Source of the DNA: Desulfuromonadales bacterium
Lineage (GTDB): Bacteria; Desulfobacterota; Desulfuromonadia; Desulfuromonadales; BM103
Length of the DNA: 64,000 nucleotides
Direction of reading: 5' to 3'
NCBI GenBank assembly: GCA_014860225.1
Contig: JACZKE010000009.1
Location: 1-64,000 of the forward strand
The position numbers and the translations under genes were made by a program. Positions 6,243 to 16,909 of this stretch are shown here, in pieces; position 1 is the stretch's first letter; each line of letters begins with the position of its first letter. The notes beneath the pieces are model-generated. The model ran no database searches. It saw nothing but the letters and a program-made list of their open reading frames with translations, and had not been told where the DNA came from.

Positions 6243-8387
6243 TCAGCCGATACTGGCCAACTCAAGTCGGTTACCCCAACGCTCTTTGAGGACAGATCGT
6301 ATCTGCTTTGACTCCCGGAACTCAAGGCTTTCTGCATATGCGAATGCATCTTGGCGGGCATTTTCGAGGATACGGCCGTCACGCAGAATATTGGCAACGC
6401 GGAAGTCCGGCAGGCCACTCTGGCGGGTACCGAGAAATTCGCCCGGACCACGGATCTCCAGGTCGGCTTCGGCAATCCGGAAACCATCGTTAGTGGATCG
6501 CATGACTTCAAGTCGTTTCTCACCATCTTCACTGCACTTGTATGATTTCAATAAGATACAAATACTTCCGGCCTCACCACGACCAACCCGGCCGCGCAAC
6601 TGGTGGAGCTGCGCCAGACCGAAGCGCTCGGCATGCTCGACCAGCATGACCGTGGCATTCGGTACATCGATACCGACCTCAATAACCGTAGTGGCGACCA
6701 GAATATCGATCTCGCGATTCTTGAAGCGGGTCATGATCTCCTCTTTTTCCGCCGGTTTCATACGTCCGTGCAGCAGACCGAGTCGTGCCTGAGGAAAGAT
6801 GTCATTCTTGAGTTTTTCGGCGCCTTCAGTCGCTGCCAGCAGATCACTCTTTTCCGACTCTTCAACCAGCGGGTAGACGATATAGGCCTGGTGCCCCTTG
6901 TCTATTTCCTGACGCACGCGGGTATACACCCGACCGCGTTGTGCATCGGAGGCGACAATCGTTTCGACCGGAGTACGTCCGGGTGGCATTTCATCGATCA
7001 CCGACAGGGCCAGATCACCATAGACAGTCAACGACAGGGTGCGAGGAATGGGCGTGGCGGTCATTACCAGAATATGCGGGTGGGTGCCTTTCTCCCTGAG
7101 TACTGCACGCTGGCGAACGCCGAAACGGTGCTGCTCATCGATAATCCCAAGACCTAACTTGCGGAATTCCACACCTTCCTGCAATACAGCATGAGTGCCG
7201 ACAACCAGGTTGACCTGCCCTGCCCTGAGTTCTTCGAGAACTTGCCGCTTCTCTGCAACCGGCATCTTGCCGCGCAGCAGGGCAGCTTGCAAGCCAAGCT
7301 GTTCGAGCCAGCCATGGAACTGCAGATAATGCTGCTCGGCCAGGATTTCCGTCGGCGCCACAACGGCAACCTGCGTATCATTTTCGATAGCAACCAGCGC
7401 AGTCATCATGGCAACAATGGTTTTACCACAACCGACATCGCCCTGAATCAAACGGTTCATCGGGTGTGCCGACATCAGGTCATGTTTGATTTCACCAAGC
7501 ACGCGCCGCTGGGCTGCCGTCAGGCGATACGGCAACAATGCAGCCAGCGGTTTAGTATATTTATGGTTGACGGTAAAAGTGATCCCCGGTTCCATTACAA
7601 TTCCGCGGCGTTTCAGTGCGAGACCGAGTTCTAGAAAGAAAAACTCGTCATAGACCAACGAATGGAGCGCCGGGGTCCGGCCGGCTTCAAGCTGCTCTAT
7701 ATGGACTTCATTGGAAGGCCAGTGAATCTGCAGCAAGGCATCGGCCAGAGGCAGCAGTCCATGTTTTTTCACGAGGAAATCAGGCAGGCATGACGGCACA
7801 TAGCGGACAAACAGATCGACGGCTTGCTTCCATATTTTGCGGGCCGCGTACTGAGTCAAGCCTTCCGTTAGCGGATAAACCGGCAGGATTCGGCCAAAAG
7901 CCAATGGGTCGGAGCTTTGGTAGTCGGCAAGGGACTGATCGGGGGCCAAAAATTCAACGTCGGGGTGGTGAACTTCGCGGATTGCGCCGTAGCGTTTGAC
8001 TTCACCGGTAAAAACTGCACGCTGTCCCACAACGAAGCGCTTGTTCATCCAGTCCTTGCGATAGTGGAACCACTTGAGAACGATCTGCCCGGTACCATCG
8101 CTGACCACAACCTCAAACAGCTTACGGCGACTGCGCGATGTTGTAGCTTCACCACAGGCCAGAATCTCTCCGAAGAATACCTCATGCACACTATCACGTA
8201 AATGCGCTATCTTCCTGAACTCTCTACGATCTTCGTAACGATGAGGCAGGGTATAGAGAAGATCTTCTACGGTGTGGATGTTAAGCTTGGCGAGTTTTTC
8301 GGCGAGACGTGGCCCCACTCCCTTGAGATGAGCAACCGGAGTGGACAGGGGTTGACGGGATTGGTCTGCAGACACCTTGGTCATCAC
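6243..8387 (-). CDS. recG: ATP-dependent DNA helicase RecG
   Basis: 714 residues, close to the usual 690-700. RecG remodels stalled replication forks and Holliday junctions. The wedge/OB domain fills roughly residues 1-230 (HLKGVGP at 20-26). Helicase motifs follow: Walker A GDVGCGKT (316-323), motif Ia APTEIL, DEQH (417-420), TATPIPRTL and the motif VI GRVGRG. A C-terminal AD.EIRGPGEFLGTRQSG block is typical of RecG. It is last in a minus-strand run after carB, greA and a DUF1858 gene. Two adjacent ATGs at the start are equally possible. Confidence 0.97.
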   Translation of the reverse strand: MMTKVSADQSRQPLSTPVAHLKGVGPRLAEKLAKLNIHTVEDLLYTLPHRYEDRREFRKIAHLRDSVHEVFFGEILACGEATTSRSRRKLFEVVVSDGTGQIVLKWFHYRKDWMNKRFVVGQRAVFTGEVKRYGAIREVHHPDVEFLAPDQSLADYQSSDPLAFGRILPVYPLTEGLTQYAARKIWKQAVDLFVRYVPSCLPDFLVKKHGLLPLADALLQIHWPSNEVHIEQLEAGRTPALHSLVYDEFFFLELGLALKRRGIVMEPGITFTVNHKYTKPLAALLPYRLTAAQRRVLGEIKHDLMSAHPMNRLIQGDVGCGKTIVAMMTALVAIENDTQVAVVAPTEILAEQHYLQFHGWLEQLGLQAALLRGKMPVAEKRQVLEELRAGQVNLVVGTHAVLQEGVEFRKLGLGIIDEQHRFGVRQRAVLREKGTHPHILVMTATPIPRTLSLTVYGDLALSVIDEMPPGRTPVETIVASDAQRGRVYTRVRQEIDKGHQAYIVYPLVEESEKSDLLAATEGAEKLKNDIFPQARLGLLHGRMKPAEKEEIMTRFKNREIDILVATTVIEVGIDVPNATVMLVEHAERFGLAQLHQLRGRVGRGEAGSICILLKSYKCSEDGEKRLEVMRSTNDGFRIAEADLEIRGPGEFLGTRQSGLPDFRVANILRDGRILENARQDAFAYAESLEFRESKQIRSVLKERWGNRLELASIG

Positions 8388-8450
8388 CCCTACCCTGTTA
8401 GTCTGCCGAAGCCGTTGGGTCGATAGTAAGTTGACGAAGGAACGCTTAGA

Positions 8451-8648
8451 TCAGTCGAAGATTGCGTTCAGGGCAGTCAGAAGTTCCTCAACGTCCAGGC
8501 CGTGAGCCGTGGCGCCCTGCTCAAGGGTTTCATGCTGAGCCCCCATGCATCCGACGCAGCCAAGGTTGAAAGAACCGAGGACTCTGGCAACTTCAGGGCT
8601 CTTACGCATCACTTCGTGGAAGGTCATATCTTTAGTTATAGTGGCCAA
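8451..8648 (-). CDS. DUF1858 domain protein (small CxxC protein)
   Basis: A 65-residue protein. The start is a TTG at 8648, supported by AGGAG 8 nt upstream; a longer frame to 8735 would run into greA. The DUF1858 pattern is clear: ITKDMTFHEVMRKSPEVARVLGSFNLGCVGCMGAQHETLEQGA, with the CxxC embedded in a helix. DUF1858 domains occur next to redox and hybrid-cluster proteins and are thought to be disulfide-type; the role is unproven. It lies between greA and recG. A paralogue is at 32296-32508. Confidence 0.85.
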   Translation of the reverse strand: MATITKDMTFHEVMRKSPEVARVLGSFNLGCVGCMGAQHETLEQGATAHGLDVEELLTALNAIFD

Positions 8649-8664
8649 AAGAGTTTCTCCTGTT

Positions 8665-9141
8665 CTAAATATACTGAATATTGATAATTTCGTAAATACG
8701 CATACCAGATGGCACCTTGATATGGACTTCATCATCTACGCGATGTCCGATCAGGGCCTTGGCGACAGGACTGTTGATGGAAATAAGTCCCTGTTTGATA
8801 TTGGCTTCATCCTGGCCCACAATCCGATAGACCACTTCGCTTTCCGACTCGACATCAAACAGCTTGACGGTGGCGCCAAAAACAATTTTATCGGAATCAA
8901 TATCAGCAGTATCAATAATTTGAGCGCGAGCCATCTTGCCATTGATTTCAGAGATGCGCCCTTCGACAAACGCTTGCTTCTCCTTGGCGGCATCATACTC
9001 AGCATTTTCCGAGAGATCGCCATGAGCCCGGGCTTCAGCAATATCCTGGATGACCTTGGGGCGCTCAACGCGAATCAATTGCTTCAATTCCTCCTGAAGT
9101 CTTCGGTGTCCCTCCGGGGTCATCGGTACGGTTTCTGACAT
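8665..9141 (-). CDS. greA: Transcription elongation factor GreA
   Basis: 158 residues, the normal length. GreA enters the RNA polymerase secondary channel and stimulates cleavage of backtracked RNA. The N-terminal coiled coil carries the conserved tip [20 protein letters not shown], with the acidic catalytic residues. The C-terminal FKBP-like domain includes [22 protein letters not shown] precedes the ATG. It is separated from carB by a strong terminator, so it needs read-through or its own promoter in the short gap. Confidence 0.96.
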   Translation of the reverse strand: MSETVPMTPEGHRRLQEELKQLIRVERPKVIQDIAEARAHGDLSENAEYDAAKEKQAFVEGRISEINGKMARAQIIDTADIDSDKIVFGATVKLFDVESESEVVYRIVGQDEANIKQGLISINSPVAKALIGHRVDDEVHIKVPSGMRIYEIINIQYI

Positions 9142-9172
9142 AGCTCTTTCTTCCTTACTGTAAAATAAAATT

Positions 9173-9198
9173 GTTCGGGCGGGAAAACCCGCCCGAAC
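9173..9198 (-). terminator. Terminator after carB
   Basis: A perfect 11-bp stem, GTTCGGGCGGG (9173-9183) with CCCGCCCGAAC (9188-9198), 4-nt loop. On the minus strand it is followed by AATTTTATTTTAC. It closes the pyrimidine operon before greA. Confidence 0.8.
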
Positions 9199-9236
9199 AT
9201 GAATGTTTTAAGGTGTGTATGCAACCGGCGTATACC

Positions 9237-12200
9237 CTACCCGTTCGCGGGATAGTACTCCTGTATCGGCCTAACGTCAAGACTTTCCCGCTTCATGGCC
9301 AGGATTCCGTCTGCTGCAGCCTGGATTCCGGCCACAGTTGTGAAATAAGCGACATTCTGCATGAGTGCTGAACGACGGATGGAAAAAGAGTCAATAATCG
9401 ACTGGACACCGAAGGTGGTATTGAACACCAGGGTGATCTGGTTGTTCTTGATCGCGTCGACGCAATGCGGACGCCCTTCCTTGACTTTGTTGATCGGGAT
9501 CGCCTCGATGCCATAGGCACGCAGAAAAGAAGCTGTGCCGGTGGTCGCGACGATTTCAAAGCCGGCGTCACGCAGCTTGCGTGTTGGCTCAACAATCGCC
9601 GCCTTGTCCTCTTCCTTGACGCTGACAAACACTTGACCGGAAGTCGGCAAACGAACATTCGCCCCGAGCTGCGCCTTGGCAAAGGCTTTGCCGAACTCGA
9701 AATCGATTCCCATGACCTCACCGGTCGACTTCATCTCCGGGCCGAGCAGACTATCGACCCCGGGGAACTTGGTAAACGGGAAGACCGACTCTTTGATCGA
9801 GATATGTTCCGGGATAATCTCTTTGTCGATTCCCAGCTCCTTGAGCGTTTTGCCGGCCATGATACGCGCGGCGATCTTCGCCAGCGGCCGACCGGTGGCC
9901 TTGGAGACGAAGGGTGCGGTTCGACTCGCCCGCGGGTTGACTTCGAGAAGGTAAATTTCGTCATCCTTGACGGCGAACTGAATATTCATTAAACCGCAAA
10001 CCCCCAGCTCAAGCGCCAGCAGAGCGGTTTGGCGACGGATCTCGTCAACAATCGTTTTTTTCAGGGAATACGTCGGCAGCACGCAGGCCGAATCGCCTGA
10101 GTGGATGCCAGCCTCCTCAATATGCTGCATGATCCCGCCAATCACCACCTGCTTGCGGTCTGAGAGCGCATCGACGTCGACTTCGATCGCCTGCTCGAGA
10201 AACTTGTCGATCAGGATCGGGTGATCAGGCGAAGCCTCGACGGCATACTTCATGTAGTTGCGCAGTTGTTGCTGATCGTAAACGATTTCCATGGCTCTGC
10301 CGCCAAGAACATAGCTTGGCCTGACCACAACCGGATAACCTACGCGATCGGCGATCTTTTCCGATTCAAAGACGGAACGGGCAATGCCGTTTTCCGGTTG
10401 TTTCAGGTCAAGCTTGTTCAGCAAAGCCTGGAAGCGTTCCCGGTCTTCAGCCCGATCTATGGCATCTGGAGAGGTGCCGATAATCGGCACGCCGGCCTTT
10501 TCCAGGGCAACGGCCAACTTGAGCGGTGTTTGACCACCGAACTGGACAATAACGCCCTCGGGCTTTTCTACATGGACGATTTCAAGCACATCTTCAAATG
10601 TCAACGGTTCAAAATAGAGACGATCAGAAGTGTCATAATCGGTTGAAACCGTCTCCGGGTTGCAGTTGACCATTATGGTTTCATAGCCATCTTCAGCCAG
10701 AGCAAAGGCCCCATGCACACAGCAATAGTCGAATTCGATCCCCTGACCAATACGATTCGGACCACCGCCGAGGATCATGATTTTGCGACGATCCGTAGGA
10801 TCCGCCTCACATTCCTCTTCATAGCTTGAATAGAGGTACGGTGTGTAAGCTTCGAACTCGGCTCCGCAGGTATCGACCCGCTTGTAGACCGGGCGGATAC
10901 CGAGTTGATGACGCAGTTCGCGAACCCGTTCCTCACGGGTCCCCCAGAGTCGCGCCAGACGCAGATCAGCAAACCCCATCTGTTTGGCCTCACGCAACAG
11001 CGAACGGAAGACTTCTCCCTCAGGCTGCTCCATGAGGCTGGCAGCTTTAACCAGGCGTTCTTCCATTGCGACTATCTGGGCGATGTTGTGCAGAAACCAG
11101 CGGTCGATATAAGTCAGTGCGAAAATTTCGTCGATGGACAGACCGGCCCGCAGCGCGTCGGCAACATACCAGATCCGCTCCCAGTTCGGGATGCTGAGCT
11201 TGTCCTGCAATTCGCGCAGTTCAGACTCATCGAGGACCCGCCGTTTTTCCTGAGAATCATCAAACAGGCGACTCTCAAAACCGCACGAGTCGATTTCCAG
11301 CGAGCGCATGGCTTTCTGCAGGCTTTCCTTAAAGGTACGCCCGATCGCCATCGCCTCGCCGACCGACTTCATCTGCGTCGTCAGCGTGGCGTCGGCCTGG
11401 GGGAACTTCTCAAAAGTGAAACGCGGCATTTTTGTGACCACGTAGTCGATGGTCGGCTCGAAAGACGCATAAGTCTCGCGCGTGATGTCGTTGCGAATCT
11501 CATCGAGGGTGTAACCGACAGATAATTTGGCGGCGATTTTGGCAATCGGGAAGCCGGTCGCCTTGGAGGCCAGAGCTGAAGAGCGTGAAACGCGCGGGTT
11601 CATTTCGATGACCACCATACGGCCGTCATCGGGATTGATACCGAACTGAATGTTCGAACCACCTGTTTCCACGCCGATTTCACGAATAATGCGGATAGAG
11701 GCATCACGCAGCAGTTGATATTCCTTGTCGGTCAAGGTTTGCGCCGGGGCCACGGTAATCGAGTCACCGGTGTGAATGCCCATCGGGTCGAGGTTTTCAA
11801 TCGAACAGATGATCACCACGTTGTCTGCGGTGTCGCGCATGACTTCAAGCTCGAACTCTTTCCAGCCGATAACCGATTCTTCAATCAGGACTTCGTTGGT
11901 TGGCGAAGCGTCGATCCCGGCCATGGCGAGTTGCTCGTATTCTTCCATGTTATAGGCAATCCCGCCACCGGTACCGCCGAGAGTGAACGACGGGCGAATG
12001 ATGACAGGAAAACCAATCTGTTCAATGATCACCATAGCCTCCTGGCGATTATGAGCGAGTCCGGATTCCGGCACGGCAATGCCTATGTTTTTCATCGCCG
12101 CTTTAAACAGCGTGCGGTCTTCAGCCTTTTCGATCGCAGGCAGTTTGGCGCCGATCAGCTCAACACCGTACTTCTCAAGGGTGCCGTTCTTGGCGACGGC

Positions 12201-12500
12201 CACGGCACAGTTCAGGGCTGTCTGGCCACCGAGAGTCGGCAAGAGTGCATCCGGACGCTCTTTCGCGATGATGCGCGCCAAGGTCTCTGCATTCACCGGT
12301 TCAATGTAGGTGCGGTGAGCGAAGTCGGGGTCGGTCATGATCGTAGCAGGGTTCGAGTTAAGCAGGACGACCTCGAATCCTTCTTCCTTGAGTGCCTTGC
12401 AGGCCTGAGTGCCGGAATAGTCAAACTCGCATGCCTGACCGATAACGATCGGACCGGCACCGACGATCAGGATTTTTTTGATATCAGTTCTTTTTGGCAT
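9237..12500 (-). CDS. carB: Carbamoyl-phosphate synthase large subunit
   Basis: 1087 residues from the ATG at 12500 ([17 protein letters not shown]); an extension to 12587 has no ribosome site, whereas GGAAG precedes 12500. CarB makes carbamoyl phosphate from bicarbonate, ATP and ammonia delivered by CarA. The two homologous ATP-grasp halves are visible: [15 protein letters not shown] in the first and [15 protein letters not shown] in the second, each with its metal-binding EMNPR or EVNPR motif. The C-terminal MGS-like allosteric domain (TGTASFLR) is present. It ends the pyrR-pyrB-pyrC-carA-carB unit. Confidence 0.97.
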   Translation of the reverse strand: MPKRTDIKKILIVGAGPIVIGQACEFDYSGTQACKALKEEGFEVVLLNSNPATIMTDPDFAHRTYIEPVNAETLARIIAKERPDALLPTLGGQTALNCAVAVAKNGTLEKYGVELIGAKLPAIEKAEDRTLFKAAMKNIGIAVPESGLAHNRQEAMVIIEQIGFPVIIRPSFTLGGTGGGIAYNMEEYEQLAMAGIDASPTNEVLIEESVIGWKEFELEVMRDTADNVVIICSIENLDPMGIHTGDSITVAPAQTLTDKEYQLLRDASIRIIREIGVETGGSNIQFGINPDDGRMVVIEMNPRVSRSSALASKATGFPIAKIAAKLSVGYTLDEIRNDITRETYASFEPTIDYVVTKMPRFTFEKFPQADATLTTQMKSVGEAMAIGRTFKESLQKAMRSLEIDSCGFESRLFDDSQEKRRVLDESELRELQDKLSIPNWERIWYVADALRAGLSIDEIFALTYIDRWFLHNIAQIVAMEERLVKAASLMEQPEGEVFRSLLREAKQMGFADLRLARLWGTREERVRELRHQLGIRPVYKRVDTCGAEFEAYTPYLYSSYEEECEADPTDRRKIMILGGGPNRIGQGIEFDYCCVHGAFALAEDGYETIMVNCNPETVSTDYDTSDRLYFEPLTFEDVLEIVHVEKPEGVIVQFGGQTPLKLAVALEKAGVPIIGTSPDAIDRAEDRERFQALLNKLDLKQPENGIARSVFESEKIADRVGYPVVVRPSYVLGGRAMEIVYDQQQLRNYMKYAVEASPDHPILIDKFLEQAIEVDVDALSDRKQVVIGGIMQHIEEAGIHSGDSACVLPTYSLKKTIVDEIRRQTALLALELGVCGLMNIQFAVKDDEIYLLEVNPRASRTAPFVSKATGRPLAKIAARIMAGKTLKELGIDKEIIPEHISIKESVFPFTKFPGVDSLLGPEMKSTGEVMGIDFEFGKAFAKAQLGANVRLPTSGQVFVSVKEEDKAAIVEPTRKLRDAGFEIVATTGTASFLRAYGIEAIPINKVKEGRPHCVDAIKNNQITLVFNTTFGVQSIIDSFSIRRSALMQNVAYFTTVAGIQAAADGILAMKRESLDVRPIQEYYPANG

Positions 12501-12640
12501 GATCTTCCATTCATTTAGAGATTTGTATAGAAGCCACCAGGACACAAAGGCACGAAGAGAATCTTGGACCAAAGATATCTGTGACAAGTGGTTGTTTTAC
12601 AGGTACTTGCTTATTATTACTTTATAACTTCTATTAACTT

Positions 12641-13789
12641 TTATGACTCGGTGCCTGGTGGCTGATCTTTAGATTTCCAATCGTCCATCATCCTGATGAA
12701 TTCGCCAAACAGGTAGTTGGCATCGTGGGGCCCCGGTGAAGCTTCCGGGTGATACTGCACAGAGAAGGCCGGCAAGGTCGTATGATGAAGACCTTCCACT
12801 GTATTGTCGTTGAGGTTGATATGGGTGACGATGACATTGTCCTGCAGTGAGCTGGCATCAACAGCAAATCCATGGTTTTGCGAGGTGATCTCAACATTAT
12901 GCCCTTCTCCGCGTCTCACAGGCTGATTGCCGCCGCGATGGCCGAATTTCAATTTATAGGTTTTGCCGCCCAAAGCAATTGCTAGCAGTTGGTGGCCTAG
13001 GCAGATGCCGAATACAGGCACCTTGCCGAGCAGCTTGCGGATACATTCCTGGGCGTAGGTGATCGGCTCAGGGTCACCCGGGCCGTTACTGAGGAAAACC
13101 CCGTCCGGCCGCATGGCCAGAACTTCTTCTGCCGGAGTGGTTGCCGGTACGACAGTGACAGCGCAGCCTTTGCTGACCAGGTTGCGCAGGATGTTGCGCT
13201 TGAGTCCGAAATCAAAAGCGACCACCTTGAACCGGGCTGGACCCTGAACCTGCTCGTAGCCGTTCTCCAGATCCCAGGTTCCTTCATTCCAGTCGTAACG
13301 TTCCTTGCAGGTTACTTCCCGAACCAGATCCTGGCCGACGATAGACGGAGCCGCCTTGGCTTTCGCCACCAGGCTGTCAGCATCCGTATCGAGCGTAGAC
13401 AGTATGCCGGTTTGCGCACCTTTGTCGCGAATATGCCGTACCAAAGCACGGGTATCGATTCCGGCAAGGCCGATGATGTTGTTTTCTTTTAAATAGTCAT
13501 GGAGCGACATTTCCGAGCGCCAGTTGCTGGGGATGTCGCAGGCTTCCTTGACGATGAACCCGGCCAGATGCGGCCGGGAAGATTCGACGTCCTCGCGATT
13601 CATGCCGCAGTTGCCGATCAGCGGATAGGTCATTGTCACAATCTCGCCACGATAGGAAGGATCGGTGAGGATTTCCTGGTAGCCGGACATACTGGTATTA
13701 AAAACGACCTCACCGGAAATCTCTCCGGAAGCTCCGAAGGCCTGGCCGTAAAAGACCCTGCCATCGGCAAGGGCCAATGCTGCTTTCAT
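12641..13789 (-). CDS. carA: Carbamoyl-phosphate synthase small subunit
   Basis: 382 residues from the ATG at 13789 ([16 protein letters not shown]), four bases after the pyrC stop in operon order reversed: carA starts upstream of nothing else and pyrC ends at 13794. CarA hydrolyses glutamine and channels ammonia to CarB. The class I glutamine amidotransferase domain shows GICLGHQ with catalytic Cys263 and the [10 protein letters not shown] motif with His and Glu. AGAGAGG lies before the start. A 140-bp gap with no recognised gene separates it from carB. Confidence 0.97.
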   Translation of the reverse strand: MKAALALADGRVFYGQAFGASGEISGEVVFNTSMSGYQEILTDPSYRGEIVTMTYPLIGNCGMNREDVESSRPHLAGFIVKEACDIPSNWRSEMSLHDYLKENNIIGLAGIDTRALVRHIRDKGAQTGILSTLDTDADSLVAKAKAAPSIVGQDLVREVTCKERYDWNEGTWDLENGYEQVQGPARFKVVAFDFGLKRNILRNLVSKGCAVTVVPATTPAEEVLAMRPDGVFLSNGPGDPEPITYAQECIRKLLGKVPVFGICLGHQLLAIALGGKTYKLKFGHRGGNQPVRRGEGHNVEITSQNHGFAVDASSLQDNVIVTHINLNDNTVEGLHHTTLPAFSVQYHPEASPGPHDANYLFGEFIRMMDDWKSKDQPPGTES

Positions 13790-13793
13790 ATTC

Positions 13794-15071
13794 TCAACCT
13801 CTCTTGTATACAATTTTTCCAGCGACGATGGTGCAGACTGCTGCACCTTTCATCTGCCAGCCGTCGAACGGGGTGTTTTTACTTTTACTCACAAGTTTCT
13901 GTGCGTCAACAGTCCATGCGAGATTCGGGTCGATGATTGTGACGTCAGCAACGCCGCCGGCAACGAGTTGCCCCACCGGCAGATTCAGAACCCCGGCAGG
14001 ACCGCTACTTAATAGAGCGATCGCCTTCGGCAGGTCGATCACGCCCTCTTCCACCAGCTTGAGAGTCAGCGGCAAGGCCGTTTCCAGGCCGACAATGCCG
14101 TTCATGGCAATATTGAATTCAACGTTCTTCTCGTCAATATGATGGGGTGCGTGGTCTGTGGCGATGGCATCCACGGTACCGTCGGCAATCCCCTGGCGAA
14201 CCGCAGCCATATCTTCCGCACTGCGCAACGGCGGGTTCATCTTGGCATTGGTGTTGTAGCCGCGGACTGCTTCATCAGTCAAGCTGAAGTGATGGGGAGC
14301 CGCCTCGCAGGTCACGTTCACGCCACGTTTTTTAGCCTGACGAACGATATCGATCGAGCCGCTGGTGGAGACATGCGCCACATGCAGGTGAGCGCCGGTA
14401 AATTCAGCAAGCATCACCTCTCTGGCCGTGGCAGCATCCTCGGCAACCCAGGGAATCCCCTTAAGACCAAGTTCCGTGGAAACCGGACCTTCATTCATGA
14501 CTCCCGAAGCGACCAGATCAAGATCCTCTGCGTGGGAGATGATCGTCAAACCGAACGGCCTGGCGTACTCCATTGCCCGGCGCATCAGCTGCGGGTTGCT
14601 GACCGGCTTGCCGTCATCAGAGACGGCACAGACACCGAGAGCTTTCAGCTCACCCATCTCCGTCAAAGACTCGCCGGCGAGTCCCCTGGTAATACTGGCA
14701 ATCGGGAAGACCCGGCAATAGCCCTCGTCGGCAGCTTTCTTCAGGATATAACTGGTGACTGTCTGGTTGTCATTGACCGGCTTGGTGTTCGGCATACAGG
14801 CTACCGAAGTAAAACCGCCGGTTACCGCCGAGAGTGTTCCTGAAGCAATATCTTCCTTGTACTCAAGGCCGGGATCGCGCAGGTGAACATGGATATCGAC
14901 CAGACCGGGTGTCACAACTTTGCCAGTGGCATCGATCACCTCGGCGTCCTTGGCAGACAACCCTTTACCGATAGCGGCAATCTTACCCTTTTCGATCAGC
15001 ACATCACAGAGATCGTCAAGCTTTTGTGCCGGGCTGATAACCCGTCCGCCCTTGATTAAAATTTTCGCCAT
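13794..15071 (-). CDS. pyrC: Dihydroorotase
   Basis: 425 residues, type I dihydroorotase length. It cyclises carbamoyl-aspartate to dihydroorotate. Metal ligands are seen in [10 protein letters not shown] (His61, His63), in SHAEDLD and in TDHAPHH. The carboxylated Lys and Asp expected of an active enzyme are consistent with an active zinc site. It lies 29 bp downstream of pyrB and 4 bp upstream of carA, so translation is probably coupled within the PyrR-controlled operon. Confidence 0.97.
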   Translation of the reverse strand: MAKILIKGGRVISPAQKLDDLCDVLIEKGKIAAIGKGLSAKDAEVIDATGKVVTPGLVDIHVHLRDPGLEYKEDIASGTLSAVTGGFTSVACMPNTKPVNDNQTVTSYILKKAADEGYCRVFPIASITRGLAGESLTEMGELKALGVCAVSDDGKPVSNPQLMRRAMEYARPFGLTIISHAEDLDLVASGVMNEGPVSTELGLKGIPWVAEDAATAREVMLAEFTGAHLHVAHVSTSGSIDIVRQAKKRGVNVTCEAAPHHFSLTDEAVRGYNTNAKMNPPLRSAEDMAAVRQGIADGTVDAIATDHAPHHIDEKNVEFNIAMNGIVGLETALPLTLKLVEEGVIDLPKAIALLSSGPAGVLNLPVGQLVAGGVADVTIIDPNLAWTVDAQKLVSKSKNTPFDGWQMKGAAVCTIVAGKIVYKRG

Positions 15072-15100
15072 ATTTGCACCTGTCCTTTTATCAAAATCAA

Positions 15101-16039
15101 TTATCTGGTTTGCATCGATTCGACACCACTGACGAGATATAGCAGTGCCATACGAACAGCGACGCCATTCTCGACCTGGTCGAGGATAACATTTTGCGGG
15201 CCGTCAGCGACAACGGAGGAAATTTCCACGCCACGATTCATCGGCCCGGGATGCATGACAATAGCATCCGGCTTGGCAAGTTGCAGGTTGGTCGGGTTGA
15301 GCCCATAAAAACGCGCATATTCACGCAAACTCGGTATCATGACATTGCTCTGCCGTTCCATCTGGATGCGCAGCATCATGACCACATCAGCGTCCTTGAT
15401 GGCCTCGCGCATATCGGTAAAGACTTCGACATTGCCGAGCCGCTCGATCCCGATGGGCAGCATGGTCCCCGGGCCGCATACGCGCACCCTTGCGCCCATC
15501 CTCGTCAGCGCATAGATATCGGAGCGGGCCACGCGGCTGTGGGTGATATCACCGACAATCGCTACTTCGAGACCTTCTATGTCGCCTTTATGCTCGCGCA
15601 TGGTCAGCAGGTCAAGCAGCGCCTGACTGGGGTGCTCGTGGGCACCATCGCCGGCATTGACAACTGAGCAGCCGACCCGCTCGGCCAGGTAGTGCGGCGC
15701 TCCGGAATGTGCATGACGAATGACGATGATATCCGGGGCCATGGCTTCGATGTTTTTTGCTGTATCCTCAAGTGTCTCCCCTTTGACTACCGACGAAGTC
15801 GAACCTGAGATATTCACCGTATCGGCTGACAAGCGTTTGCCGGCGATTTCAAATGAAAGCCGGGTGCGGGTGCTGGCTTCAAAAAATGCATTAATGATGG
15901 TCTTGCCGCGCAGGGTGGGTACTTTTTTGATGTCCCTGGAATTGATTTCCTTAAACGAATCAGCGGTGTCCAAAATCAGCTGTATATCCTCTTTGGCCAA
16001 CTGCTCTATGCCAAGAATGTGTTTGTGCGTGAATGACAT
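15101..16039 (-). CDS. pyrB: Aspartate carbamoyltransferase catalytic subunit
   Basis: 312 residues. It condenses carbamoyl phosphate with aspartate. The carbamoyl-phosphate motif [12 protein letters not shown] (about residues 53-64) and HPSQALLDL are intact, as is the [11 protein letters not shown] segment that binds aspartate. No pyrI regulatory gene is in the operon, which agrees with control through PyrR. The gene follows pyrR with an 18-bp gap. Confidence 0.97.
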   Translation of the reverse strand: MSFTHKHILGIEQLAKEDIQLILDTADSFKEINSRDIKKVPTLRGKTIINAFFEASTRTRLSFEIAGKRLSADTVNISGSTSSVVKGETLEDTAKNIEAMAPDIIVIRHAHSGAPHYLAERVGCSVVNAGDGAHEHPSQALLDLLTMREHKGDIEGLEVAIVGDITHSRVARSDIYALTRMGARVRVCGPGTMLPIGIERLGNVEVFTDMREAIKDADVVMMLRIQMERQSNVMIPSLREYARFYGLNPTNLQLAKPDAIVMHPGPMNRGVEISSVVADGPQNVILDQVENGVAVRMALLYLVSGVESMQTR

Positions 16040-16057
16040 TTTTTCCTCCCTGGCAGG

Positions 16058-16594
16058 CTATGGTTTGATCAGACGTACTTCAAAAGGGCTCTTTTTTTCG
16101 TCAAAAACAACCGCGACATCCTCTTCGCGAGCCGTCGGCACGTTGCGTCCCACATAATCGGCTCGAATCGGCAGTTCACGGTGGCCGCGATCAATCAACA
16201 CGGCAAGCTGAATCGTGCTCGGTCGGCCGAAATCCATCAGGGCGTCCATTGCCGAACGAATCGTCCGGCCGGTATAAAGGACATCATCGACCAGGACGAC
16301 ATGCTTGTCATCGAGAGGAAACGGAATATCGGTCTTGCCGATCGGCAGATTGCCGCGAGCTGCCAGGTCATCACGATACATAGTGATATCAACCGAACCA
16401 AGCGGCACCTCAACGCCTTCTATCTCGCTGATGCGCGATTGAAGCAGGCGAGCCAGGTGATCACCGCCGGTGCGAATACCAATCAGGACGAGTTTCTCGC
16501 TGCCCTTATTGTATTCCAGAATTTCGTGGGCAATCCTGGTGATGGCACGCTTAATACCGGCTTTGTCCAGAATTGCAGTTTGCGCCTTGGCCAT
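16058..16594 (-). CDS. pyrR: PyrR bifunctional attenuation regulator / uracil phosphoribosyltransferase
   Basis: 178 residues. The PRPP-binding motif [17 protein letters not shown] is complete, and the basic surface ([23 protein letters not shown]) fits RNA-binding PyrR. When UMP is abundant, PyrR binds an mRNA loop and promotes termination ahead of the operon. GGGAGGAAG precedes the ATG. The leader between 16595 and 16750 contains a PyrR binding loop and a terminator, so both partners of the control are visible here. Confidence 0.95.
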   Translation of the reverse strand: MAKAQTAILDKAGIKRAITRIAHEILEYNKGSEKLVLIGIRTGGDHLARLLQSRISEIEGVEVPLGSVDITMYRDDLAARGNLPIGKTDIPFPLDDKHVVLVDDVLYTGRTIRSAMDALMDFGRPSTIQLAVLIDRGHRELPIRADYVGRNVPTAREEDVAVVFDEKKSPFEVRLIKP

Positions 16595-16620
16595 TATCTT
16601 CCTCCCGTTGAAATCAGGGC

Positions 16621-16654
16621 AAAAAAAATACCTCTCCGCCGATTACGGAAAGGT
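16621..16654 (-). terminator. Attenuator terminator of the pyr operon
   Basis: On the minus strand ACCTTTCCG (16654-16646) pairs with CGGAGAGGT (16638-16630), one G-U pair, followed within two bases by eight T (16628-16621). It ends 26 bp before the pyrR ATG and downstream of the PyrR loop, the arrangement of a transcription attenuator. Confidence 0.85.
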
Positions 16655-16688
16655 ACAGATTTATGTTTCAAGTTGTTTGTGAGGCATT

Positions 16689-16722
16689 GTGGCCACCCTT
16701 ACCGACCTCTCTGGATCAGCTT
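16689..16722 (-). promoter_or_regulatory. PyrR-binding loop (anti-antiterminator) in the pyr leader
   Basis: On the minus strand the leader reads ATCCAGAGAGGTCGG, then TAAGGGTGGCC. The UCCAGAGAGGY core followed by a purine-rich strand is the known consensus of PyrR binding loops in Bacillus-type pyr leaders. It lies between the promoter and the attenuator terminator. Confidence 0.75.
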
Positions 16723-16754
16723 AAAAGGAGACATGTTTCAGTCAAATCCTGGGC

Positions 16755-16783
16755 AATATAGCAAGGTCAAAATATCGAGTCAA
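16755..16783 (-). promoter_or_regulatory. Promoter of the pyr operon
   Basis: On the minus strand TTGACT (16783-16778), a 17-nt spacer and TATATT (16760-16755). It matches sigma-70 consensus well and would give a leader of about 150 nt containing the PyrR loop and attenuator. Confidence 0.75.
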
Positions 16784-16909
16784 CAAAAACAGCTTTCACG
16801 CTGAAAGTTTCGACAAGACAGGACACACCCTTTGAGGTAAATTTGTCTGTAGTGCTGTAGCAAGTCTTGCTGCGGCCGAAATTATCCCCTTTACTGTCAG
16901 GAAGAATTT

